From the NCBI RefSeq assembly GCF_028502605.1, contig NC_079234.1:3286001-3350000 (forward strand): a stretch of DNA of 64,000 nucleotides. The letters are read 5' to 3'. This document shows, piece by piece, positions 34,097 through 44,300 of this stretch. A program made the position numbers and the translations under genes. Origin of the DNA: Trichoderma breve. Lineage: Eukaryota > Ascomycota > Sordariomycetes > Hypocreales > Hypocreaceae. Numbering within the stretch: position 1 is the first letter of the stretch; each line of letters opens with the position of its first letter. Below the pieces are notes generated by a model that worked only from the letters and a program-made list of their open reading frames with translations, did no database searches and had not been told where the DNA came from.

Positions 34097-36563
34097 TTAA
34101 AACGCATCCATCACCATCGGCTCCCCATTCAAGCTCCACGCCGTATCGTTCATAAAGCTCTGCCACAAGTCATCATCCAAATCCTCCATCCCCATCATCA
34201 TCCACCCCGGCCCATCCTCCCTCTTATTCACCACCGACGGCGGCGACAACGACGCAGAATCACTACTGCTCCTCACATCCATCTCCATCCCAAGTTTCTG
34301 CAGCTGCAAATCCACCAGATCCCTACCGTACTTTAACAATTTGTACATCCTATCCAGCGGATCCTCCTCCAACCAACGATCGCTCTCCCTCCGCGCTACA
34401 ACCGCGCCCACGACCTCAACCTCCCGATCCAGCATCTCCCTGATGCCCAGCTCGGAAACGATATACCTGGGGTCCCACCCGGGAAGCCGTATGATGAGCA
34501 TTTTGATGCCCGTGATGATGGCGTAGGCGAGATCCGAGGCGTTGAGGCCGAGGAAGTTGCGCTGCTCCTTGTCGCTGAGGTCGCAGCACTTGACCGCTGC
34601 GTGGGCGGTGTAGAAGCGGCGGAGAGCACGGAGGCAGGACCAGAGGAGTTGAATGCGGTCTTCGAGGGAGAGGCCGACTGAGGAGCAGTGGGAATCGGAG
34701 ATGGACATGTCGGCGAGGAGGATTTCTGATATGGCCATGTGACATTGGATGGTGCCTGCAAAGATGTTAGAATGTTGATGGCTATAGGTATATTCATGGA
34801 ACAGAGTGTTAAAGAAAAGAGGAGAGAAAAGGAATGAAGAGAACTTGCCATTGTCAACAAGATGAGCTGGTAACGATGCGCGATATGCATCAATCTGCTC
34901 CTGGAACGTCTGTATCACCATCGTCAGGGGCAGCTGCATCGGCTGCGGCTGCGTAGGATCAAACGTCATGGCCATAGATATCGACTGCGACAGCATCTGA
35001 ATCTTGACCAGCTTCGCCAAGTATATATCAGAGGGATATTCCCCCGGCGAAGTAAGCATGTTGCAGAAGTTGTCTAGCTGTGAAGTGTTTATAAAGGCAT
35101 CTGCCTTTTTATTGGTGTTGAAGACGCTGTTTCATATTGTCGTTAGAAAAATGAGAGAGGCAATAGGGTTCGAAAGCTGATATTCTTCGTCTTAGGGCTG
35201 CTGAACTTACATGGCGTTGACGTAGTATGTCCCCACGTATGCTCGTGCGTATTCTAGCTCTCCCCATCTGATCTCGTCTTTGCTGGTAGGGCCGGTGGCG
35301 CCACATAGACATCCGGTATTGGCTGTATTTAAACTCATAGATCTTGCGAGGAAGAGCAGGTTGGTCAACTGCGCACTCCTCAAGGCAAAGTTGTGCCTGT
35401 TTCAGGTGAAACTACCATTAGCATCGCCATATCCTGAAGCAAGGGGGTTGCAGTAAATCATTAGCGACAAAAAGACTTCACTCACCAGCCGATTATCAAC
35501 AACAGTCCCTGTAGAGTTTCAAGTCTTTTACTCCCTTCCATCACCATCAACCTCCCCAGCTCAGTCATCACCTCCTTTCCCAACCGATGCTGTCTTGGCC
35601 CATCAACGAAGCAACTCACCATCATCACCACGCTCCACAAAAACGGCCTCTGTCGACGCAGCTCCGCCGCCGTCAAATGCTTCGGCACAACCACAAACGG
35701 CGCAAGGGGCGCATGTGTATCATGGAACTGCAGCAGCAAAGCCTCCGCCTCCGCCGCATCGGGCCACAGCCGATCAACCGCAACATAGTCGTTACTCCCG
35801 GCCTCGGAGCTCCACCCCGAAGCCTCGGCACTCTCTGACCTCGGCGACGGGAACAGATACTCAAACGTGACAATGCTGTCGCACTTTGTCTTCTGCCGCC
35901 GCTGCTGCGGACGCTGTCCGTGGGGCCGTTCAGTGAGCGACTGGCCATTGGTTGATGAGGTCGACACCGACTCCGGCCCCGTCGACGACGACGACGGCTG
36001 CTTGGGCCTGGGGTTTACAGCAACGACTCCATCGACAAACTGCGACGACAGCTCGTCCAATCGCTTCTCCAGCTCGGCCACCCTGGATCTCTTCGGCGCC
36101 TTTTTGGCTCGGGGCGGGGCGGGCCGCTGCGAGACGCATTCCTTGTTTAGTCTCTGGCACCTAACAACAACAACACAGGCAAACGTATTAATAAACCAAA
36201 GTCCTGCCGTAACACACAATAACGTAAACAACAGCAAAAGCCAACCAAGCCCAAAGAGAGATAGGATAGGGAAATCACTCCGGAGCCGCACTGACAACCA
36301 AAAAAGAAAATCCCGTCCCCGGGTCCCTCCGAGAGAGGAGGGAACAACAAACACACCCCACGCACGTACATCTCCCCTCCCCTCCCCCCGGGATCGGGCT
36401 CCGGAGGAATACAAATACAAAAGCACACCACGGGCAGACTCAAATGCAAGAGAGCTCTCACATACCTTTCACACTTGCTGCTCCTCTCCGGGCCGGGAAT
36501 GCACCGCGCCTTGGCCTTTGCACATGTCGTGCAAGCCTTCGGACCTTTATTAGTGAGCTCCAT
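34097..36563 (-). CDS. Zn(II)2Cys6 transcription factor with fungal middle homology region
   Basis: Five exons on the minus strand (36563-36466, 36160-35486, 35396-35211, 35126-34849, 34755-34097) give 631 residues. The binuclear zinc cluster is complete: C11-X2-C14-X6-C21-X9-C31-X2-C34-X6-C41. A basic linker (PRAKKAPKRSR) and a short coiled coil (VAELEKRLDELSSQF) follow, then a disordered Ser/Gln-rich part and the helical middle homology region (FLWSVVMMVSCF to YNLA-type helices, LDRMYKLLKYGRDLVDLQ). The acidic C-terminus (MEDLDDDLWQSFMNDTAW) could be an activation segment. The first intron is 305 bp, the longest in the window, and separates the fourth and fifth cysteine codons. The last intron (34756-34848, 93 bp) has a GC donor (ATG|GCAAGT) and is stop-free. 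Target genes cannot be read from sequence. Confidence 0.88.
34756..34848 (-). other. GC-AG intron 4 of the Zn2Cys6 factor gene
   Basis: The donor reads G|GCAAGT, the canonical GC-type donor, and the acceptor TTTGCAG|GC. Splicing gives AHLVDNGTIQCHMAISEI, as in fungal middle homology regions. Retention would keep the frame and insert 31 residues rich in Phe and Ser. Confidence 0.75.
36161..36465 (-). other. 305-bp first intron of the Zn2Cys6 factor gene
   Basis: GT-AG intron (GTATGT donor, TTAG acceptor) inside the zinc-cluster coding sequence. It contains two CTCCGGAG palindromes (36278-36285 and 36399-36406) and a hairpin of TCCCTCC with GGAGGGA (about 36329-36348). I checked by eye for C/D-box snoRNA boxes and saw no convincing pair. 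Confidence 0.6.
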
Positions 36564-36727
36564 CGCCGGGGGGCCGGGACGGTAGGTCTTCTTTTCTTGA
36601 TGCTTGCTTCTGGGGATGCCGAGGTCTCTCTCTCTATTATTTTGTGGAGGGCTGGTTCGCTTGTACTTTTTGGATTTACACACAAGGTATGGAAATCCCC
36701 GGTGCAAGTACTAGGTCTTTAGGTTAG

Positions 36728-36759
36728 TTACGGAGCCGTAGATGGCTTTTGCTCCGTAA
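36728..36759. repeat. Inverted repeat TTACGGAGC / GCTCCGTAA
   Basis: Perfect 9-bp arms at 36728-36736 and 36751-36759 with a 14-nt loop, about 165 bp upstream of the Zn2Cys6 factor start. CGG triplets in inverted orientation are the usual half-sites of Zn2Cys6 proteins, so this may be a binding site. That role is inference. Confidence 0.5.
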
Positions 36760-36983
36760 GCTCGCCGCGTGGAGTTGCTCCGTCTTGATATCACGGAAGA
36801 GTAAAGTATGGTTGATAAGTGATAAGGGAGACAGACAAAAGAGAAAGACACCAAAAACAAAAAGTAAGTTGGGTGGTGGTGTGAATTTTTAGCACGGGGA
36901 ATCGAAACAGGCAGCCATTCATCCAGTCAGCACATGTCCCAACAAAACAAGCAGAGAGAGAAAAACAAAAGTTGCCAATGTAC

Positions 36984-37000
36984 GAGAGAGAGAGAGAGAG
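36984..37000 (+). repeat. (GA)n microsatellite
   Basis: About eight and a half GA dinucleotides in the upstream region of the Zn2Cys6 factor gene. Confidence 0.85.
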
Positions 37001-37693
37001 GAAAGGGAATCTCATTCATTCGGGGGGCTTCTGCAGAAACGGAACGATCCAGAGAAGGGCTCCATGAAGGCCTGAGAGACGGAGAGTCGGAGTTGAAATT
37101 GCACCGGACGTCCGTCTCGGAACTTGTGGGGCTGATGTTCCGCGGGTTGCGGTTGACAGTTGACAGTTGACATCCGACACATTTTTCCAGCTCCGGGGAG
37201 TGCTAGGCCGAATGGGGAGACGGGTACTGTACTCGTACATACAGTTGTAGCAGCTGCCAGACATTCCATGGCAAAAGTGACAGCCAACATGCAGCATGTG
37301 GGAATGACGCAGTTTGCAATCATGGGCGTCTTATTGGCCAACTGGAAAACGTCAATTAAAGATTTCATTTACACAAGGCGTTAGTTCCGATCCAAGGCGA
37401 TACGAGTAAGTACACGGAGTTATACAAAGTACGTCATCACAAGATGAATATAGATGGACACAGACACAGAAACACAAGGCACAATGCAGAGGGACACAAG
37501 AGAGGTTATAGGCGGCATCGTATACGACGCCAAAGAACTTATTGTATTCGTCATCCCATCTTATATGCAGCTTTAGCTGTCGTGGGAGCATCAAAAAAAA
37601 GTGTCATCAAAAATGTGGCTATATAGAGAAAGGAACTTGATTTGCAGCTGGCTCGAGGCAAGCCGCGGCCATCGCATGGCGGCACTCGGTCAT

Positions 37694-39615
37694 TTAAGCC
37701 GAGACGTCCATCACGCGGTTGGCGTTGTTTTCCTCGCGGGCGAGCAGAGCCTCGGTGATGCCATTTTCAGGAACACCGGCGGCCTTGGCCTCCTGCGTGG
37801 CCTGCTCGATACCCAGCAGCTTATCAGTCCACAGAGGCTCCTGGACGTTGTCCGGTTCGCCGACGCCAATGAAGCCACCCTCAGCAGCCCATTGCGAAGT
37901 GCGCTTGATATCAAGGCGAGTCCAGATCTCATCAAGAGCAGTCACGAGCTTCTCGCGGAGTTCCTTGTTGTGGCCGGGGGTAGGAGTGACTCGGAGACGC
38001 TCCTGGCCAACGGGGACGGTGGGGTAGTTAATGGCCTGGACATAGATCTTGTAGTCCTGGAGGAGAAGATCCGAGGCGGCCTTGGCCAAACCAGCGTTGC
38101 CGACCAGGATGGGGATAATGTGAGACGGGTTAGGAATGACGGGAATGTCGCGGGCGTTGAGCTCCTCCTTGACGGCGCGGGTGTGGAGCTGTTGCAGGCG
38201 ACGGTCGCCATCATAGGCCATCTGGTACTCGATAGAAGCCCTGGCGCCGGCCATTGTTGCCGGTGGCAGAGTCGAGGTGAAGATGAAGCCGGGAGCGAGC
38301 GATCGGATCATGTCGACAAACTTGGCGCTGCCAGCAATGTAGCCACCAACGCATCCGTAGGCCTTGGCAAGAGTTCCGGTGAAAATGTCAATGCGGTCCA
38401 TGATGGTTCCACGAGGCCTGCCGTTGGCATGAGCCTCCCAATCCAGGTGCTCGGCAACACCAGCGCCGGTTGGGCCGTACATGCCGACAGCGTGAACTTC
38501 ATCCAAAAAGGTGAGAGCGCCATACTTTTCAGCCAGGTTGCAAATTTCCTCAATCGGTCCAATGGAACCGCACATGCTGTAAACGGACTCGAAAGCGATA
38601 ATCTTGGGGACGTGCAGAGGCAGCGACGCCAGCTTGGCCTCGAGATCTGCAATGTCATTGTGCTTGAAAACAATCTTCTTGGTTCCAGAATGGCGAATGC
38701 CCTGAATCATGGAAGCGTGGTTTAAGCTGTCAGACAGGATAACACAGTCTGGGAGTTTGCTGCCAAGAGTGGCCAGAGTGGCATCGTTGGCAACGTAGCA
38801 GGAGCTAAAGACAAGGGCCGACTCGGTGGCGTGGAGCTTGGCCAGCGTCTGCTCCAATTCAACGGCATGCTTGTTGTGTCCAGAAATATTTCTAGTGCCT
38901 CCAGCACCGGCACCATATTTCTCCAGAGCTTCGTGCATGGTGTTGAGAACGTGCTGGTTTCCACCCATGCCGAGGTAGTCGTTGGCGCACCAGACGGTCA
39001 CCTTGTCCTCCTTACTGGCCATGTGGGCAACCGGGAACTCCTTGGCGAGGCGATTGATGTTGTTAAAGTAACGGTACGATTTGTCCTTGTGCTTCTTGTC
39101 CAGTTCGGACTGGTAGAAATCCTCATAGGAAAACTTGCCGGTCGAGCTGAAGACGGACGGAGTCGCGGCGACCGGCGGCGCATCTTTGCGGGTTGCCACG
39201 CCGGGAGGAGGAGGTGGCGCTGTAACAAAATATACATGTTAGTTGGATTGAATTGATTCACAATTGCAATTGCAAACTTCATGAAAAACTCACCATTCTT
39301 GCGTCCCTCGAGAATTGGGCTTTCAACAGCCCGGGCCTCCTGGTTGCGGCTCGTGTGAAGCCTGGCCTTGCCGGTGGTCTTGGTCTGCGCCGAAAAGGCA
39401 CGAATGCCAGCCGCAGCGCCGTACTTGGACGATTGAACGGCCATGGCCTTGCCCATGACGGGGCAGCGGTGCGCATACAGCTGCAGCTTGGACATGGTGC
39501 CGCCCAATGGCGAGGCCTTGGGGCGAGCCACCGTCGACATGGCACGCAGGGTCGCGGGCGATGCCGACTTCAAGAACGGGCACATGGCCTTGGATTGACG
39601 CAGGACGCTATCCAT
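37694..39615 (-). CDS. HEM1: 5-aminolevulinate synthase, mitochondrial
   Basis: Exons 39615-39294 and 39219-37694 give 615 residues. The enzyme is PLP-dependent and condenses glycine with succinyl-CoA in the matrix, the first step of heme synthesis. Residues 1-~105 are a long presequence ([17 protein letters not shown]..., [19 protein letters not shown]) with two Cys-Pro heme regulatory motifs, Cys12 and Cys51 (HRCPVMG). The catalytic core starts at [28 protein letters not shown]. Visible hallmarks are [40 protein letters not shown] and the PLP lysine at about 393 in [14 protein letters not shown]. The 74-bp intron (GTGAGT...TACAG) lies between presequence and core. It ends in DVSA. Heme inhibition of import through the CP motifs is known for this family; here only the motifs are seen. 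Confidence 0.96.
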
Positions 39616-41378
39616 GGCGAAGAAGTTGGTGTTGATCAGATGTTCGCTGGTTGCAGGATTGACGATGGGAGAAGCCTAGAATTCGGGTTGTTCCAGGTTC
39701 AATGTTGCAAAGTAAGCGTGGCAACAATTGAGGAAGCTGGGAAGAGAAAAGAGAAAAAAATAGCCCGTGGTGTTTAGTCAGTGGTGAGACGAAAAAGCGG
39801 AGGAATAGTCCAGCCACAGAAACCCCGTGTCAGGTCGCCTTTCCAGATTTGTCTGTCCACAAGCACAAAGCACAAAGCGGTTGCACTGCACCTCGAGTCC
39901 CTGCAATTGCTTGCAGAAAAAAAAGGAGAAAATAAAGATACTTGTCCAGTCGATGCGAGTGGAGGAAAACGGAAGAAGAAATAGAAGATGCAGAAAAGTG
40001 GAAGACAATGGAAACTCGTCCATCCGAGGCTCGGGGACAGCGCCAATATCTATTCCAGACAGTCTCAGACTCAAGACTCACTAATACGACACCACCCCAC
40101 AGCTTCACTTCCCGAATGCCGGAGTCCCCCCAACATCCAATACTCGTACTGTACATACAGTACGCCCCAAAATACGCCCTCTCAGCTGCAGTTTACGCCT
40201 CTGGCGATTCCGGCCTCTCGCTCGCTGCAACTTCTAGAAGCCCCTGCAAAACCCGCCCGTTATAGCGCGTGCATCCCAGCCAGTCAGCCGTCAGACCAAC
40301 CCGCTCGCCTCGGCCTGGCTCGGGTCGTCTGACATTGCCTCGCTGCTGATTGGCCGACCTTCCAATGCCCTGCATCTTCGGATCTCCGGTTAGGGCCATG
40401 GCAGTTCGGAAAAGAAGTTGAGCCCTTTTTGTCTTTGCCTGTAGTCCACTCCGTATATTCTCCGGTTTTACGGAGTGCAGCCAACCTTGTCGTCATTCTC
40501 GTTGCCCGACTACGGGCTACCTGCATTGCAGCGCTGTCCTTTACTTGCTCAGCCGTTATTAGTGCTTTAAATGTGTAATTCTCACTTGTCAGGTCCAAAT
40601 GCTCTGCATCAATTCTCCATTGCCAATGACTCAAATTGCTCACTTTATGGACTGATTCTCCCAGTCCTTCGTATGATTTCTGCTGTTCTAGACCGCATAC
40701 ATCCACTAAAAATCGCCGTGGCTGCCCATGCAGCACAATCTCCATTTCCTACATGTATATCTTCTTCTCCTGTCCTATTAGCTAGCGGTAAATAGAGAGA
40801 CTCCAAAAATCCCATCCCGTGCTGCTCCAGAGGTCTGTAACGAACTTGGTAGAATCGAATACCATCCCTGATAGAGAAGAAGAAAAAACGCCAAACAACA
40901 AGGCCAAGCAACACCCGCATTCTCGCCGTTATACTCCATATGGAGCATTGGTGGGTATCTCGATTTTACATAAACTGACATGAGACTAAAGGACCACAAG
41001 AAGCCCAGAAAAAAAGAAAGAAAGAAAAAGAGGCTTAAAAAGTTTTAGCCGCCCAAACGCCGCACTCCGCCGCATGAATGCCGCAAACACCGGAATGAAC
41101 TCGCCTCACCGTCCTCAGTATTGTATCGTATGCGCACGTTTTCTTCTCAAAAATTTTGGCTGTTGGGCTGATGGAGTGCATTGTTTGCCCATTGAGGTAG
41201 CCGAAAGCGACGCTCCGTCCTTTTATCGGCCGCTCGCCGCATTACCTGCGCATCTTCGGAAGCTCGAGCCGAATGTGGCATCGGCCGATGGATATTGTTC
41301 AAGTTCTGTTAAACCCCGGTGTAAGCACAAGAGAGGATATCAAACACAGCCAGGAGGAAAACATCAATAGGAAGAAAA
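39616..41378. other. HEM1 upstream region / 3' flank of the SNF2 gene
   Basis: A 1.76-kb gap upstream of HEM1. It contains a perfect 9-bp inverted repeat CACTCCGTA/TACGGAGTG (40447-40477). Several frames of 80-150 codons overlap on both strands around 39.8-40.7 kb, but none shows a domain or consistent codon pattern. No gene is called. Confidence 0.5.
40447..40477. repeat. Inverted repeat CACTCCGTA / TACGGAGTG
   Basis: Perfect 9-bp arms at 40447-40455 and 40469-40477 with a 13-nt loop, about 830 bp upstream of the HEM1 start. It shares the TACGGAG core with the inverted repeat near the Zn2Cys6 factor gene. Confidence 0.55.
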
Positions 41379-44300
41379 TCATGACAAACCTACACTTGGG
41401 TCAGGTGTCTCAAATACCCGTCTTAATTGGGCCAAAAAGTCCTTCTCCGAATGACCGTTCATAATTGCGATCCTATTTTGGATTTCCTCTTCCGGTGCTG
41501 TTGCTAGGTATGTTGGAGTGCAATGGCCCAATACTATCGCAAGCATAAACCGGCGATTATTTCGTATATGGTTCAGCAGGAGGCGCCATCGAGCGTCGTC
41601 AGGGAGAAACCCATGGCCCTGTGCTTTTTGGGCCACGGTAATTCCTTCGGTAAGCATTCTTGCTACATCAGGCGAATTATCTTTGATTTCTGAATGAGCT
41701 TCTATCATTTTAGCCAACTCCTTCTCGAAATCGACCTTAGCATGACTCCGAGGCTGGCTGAACAATGATGCCCCTGTGTTAGTCGCAAGTGCCGCAACTG
41801 TTGGCGTTGATCCTTCTTCTTGTCCCATTTCCCTTGCCGCACCATTCGATGGCGTTATTGGAAAGATAGATGGAGCGTTAGATCTCAGGATATGTGTGTT
41901 TGCCCCGGTCATTGGTAACGGGGCTGACGACGAAAACTGCGGCATGTGCGCCTTTGCTCTGGATATTAGTCATGAGCTCTTGGTGGTGAAAGGATCTCGC
42001 ATCACTTACTTGAGGGCCAAGTGGCACGATACCATCTGCTTGTGTTTGCGCAACCGGCTCAGTGTTTGTATTTGGTGCCGTTGTTTCGTCATGAGCAAGA
42101 CCCTGTGACGGACTCAATTGTGGTATATACAGGTCCTCCATCAAGCGTGCGTTGAAATCGGCCATATCAACCCTAGAGGGCCTGGCGGCTTCAGCCATAG
42201 CTCGAATCTGTTCTGCTCTTTGTTTCTGGTCCAGCATCATCCTGTACTTCTCAGGGTTGGTGTGCCTTATCCGCTCCAAGTCGTGCAGCTCTTGGGCGTA
42301 CTTTCGCTCTTCATCTGTCAGTTCATTGGTGGGGTCTTCTTCTTCAAATGTATCTGTCGAGATGATTTCGCGAATGGTACCTCCAGGTTGAGCATGCTCG
42401 ATGAGCTTGTCCAGTATTCTGTCTCGACCTTTTAAGACTCCGAGGTCCTTGGCTGGCTTCGGTTTTATTGGCTGAAGCAACTCCCCTACTCGCTTGCCCC
42501 AGCTAACGGGTTTCTTCTTGTCTACCACGCGTGACGCGAGTTGCATCTTGAAAACAGTCTTATTTTGCAATGCCTCCTCAAAAGCTCCTGAAACGACAAA
42601 TTGATAGACGTATACCGTCTTTTGTTGCCCAAATCGGTAGGCTCGTCCCACCGCTTGTTGCTCTGTCACCGGATTCCACTTGAAATCAAAGATGACCACA
42701 CGGTTGGCACCGTAAATATTAAGGCCCACGCCACCAGCATCTGTAGAAATGAGATAGATCTCTTGCTTCCCAGTATTGAAAGCTTTGATCTGCTCCTGTC
42801 GTTTGTTAACGGCGGTTGAACCGTCTAGGCGACATACCGTACGCCTTTGCTCCTTGAACAAATTTTCGAGATAATCCAAGGTAAGAAGAGAGTGGCTAAA
42901 CACGAGAACCTTGTCTCCTATAGCACGTGCTTCATCTAGAATCATGAGAAGAAGCTCAACTTTTCGTGACAGAGCAGGATTGGCATTATCAGCCTTGCTT
43001 GTCTCCTTAAGAACACTAGAAATCATACTCTGGGGAAAGGTCATCGCCGGAGCTTTAGTCTTCTCAATGCAATCGTCGCCTGTGTCGTCTTCGTTTTCGT
43101 CGGTTTCTTTCAGCTGTGCCGCCGCTGGTGTCCTTGATGATCCTGGCACATCTGCCTTGGACGACATTTCCAACACCTTTTGCCTGAAGCAACGGGGATG
43201 ATTGCAGATGAGCCTGAGGTGATCTGTGGCGCCAAATACCATTACCTGTTTCGAGTCCGCCAAATACGGCGCCATTTCGGCCAAGTAGAGGTTGTAGAGT
43301 AGTTTCTGAGTGGGGGTTGGCTCAACAAATAGGACGAATTCGTACTTGGCAGGCAGCTCATGTTTGACACTCTGAGTGGTGGCTCGTTGCACTTTGGGTG
43401 CTACATTGAGCTTCAATACTTCCAGCATTTTCAGGGCTTTTCGTTTTTCTTCCCTTGTACTGTCATGCCACAGGCCGCATTGGATTGGGTTGCCGTATAT
43501 GTCTCGAAATTCTTGTTCAGGGCCGAGGAAATTCGGCGCCACCCAGTTGATCATCCAATAGTACTCTTCGACATTGTTGGACAGTGGAGAGCCGGTCAAG
43601 GCAATTCGACTTCTAGTGCGAAATTCCTGGCAAGCTCGGTGAATCTTCGATTTCGGATTCTTCATCGCATGGGCTTCGTCACATATCACCATGTTAGGCG
43701 ACTGTGTAAGTATCTCCCGCATGTCGTTTTCGGTCCCTACAAACATCTGGTGCCCAACAACCAACACTCCGCCATCTCGCTCCCAGGCCTTGATAATCGA
43801 CATGCGTTCATTCCCTTTCTGAGCTGACTCGAGTTTAAACACATTGCCAAGTAAGCCTTTGGGGGACCACATCAATATCTCGTCGAGCCAATTATCGACC
43901 AGGCCAGCGGGGCATAGGATAAGTGACTGCGACTTTCTGAGCTCTTGGGGAACCTGTGAACGCACAGATTCATCATCTGAGTTTGCAGCCTCGGTCACAG
44001 CTACCAGAAATGTGATGACTTGCATCGTTTTCCCTAGGCCCATGGTGTGAGCGAGGAGACAGCCCTGGCGAGTCTTTCGCTCCTTTGCGTCGAGGACAAT
44101 TTGGTCCCACAGAAACCGCACTCCATTGATCTGATGATCCTTTATGCGCTGTCCGATATCATCGTTCACATAAATGAATGGTTGGTCGTCCTCCTTGCTT
44201 TCGTTGATAATGACTCGAGACTTATCCACAGAGAGGGCGTTTGAGTTTGCTAGAGTAGCTCGCACTTTCTCTCGGCGAGCCTCAATCTCTGCAGCACGTT

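Larger units (their letters stand above)
36564..37693. other. Upstream region of the Zn2Cys6 factor gene / HEM1 3' flank
   Basis: A 1.13-kb gap. It contains a perfect 9-bp inverted repeat TTACGGAGC/GCTCCGTAA (36728-36759), a (GA)n microsatellite (36984-37000) and a GACAGTTGACAGTTGACA run near 37155-37172. Open frames here are short and unsupported. Confidence 0.5.

Noticed and set aside
37601..38725. A 374-codon plus-strand frame
   Set aside because: It lies antisense to HEM1 in the mirror frame of a well-supported conserved enzyme and shows no domain of its own.
40284..40745. A 153-codon minus-strand frame upstream of HEM1
   Set aside because: No domain or family similarity, and the perfect TACGGAG inverted repeat lies inside it. 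It is more likely non-coding.
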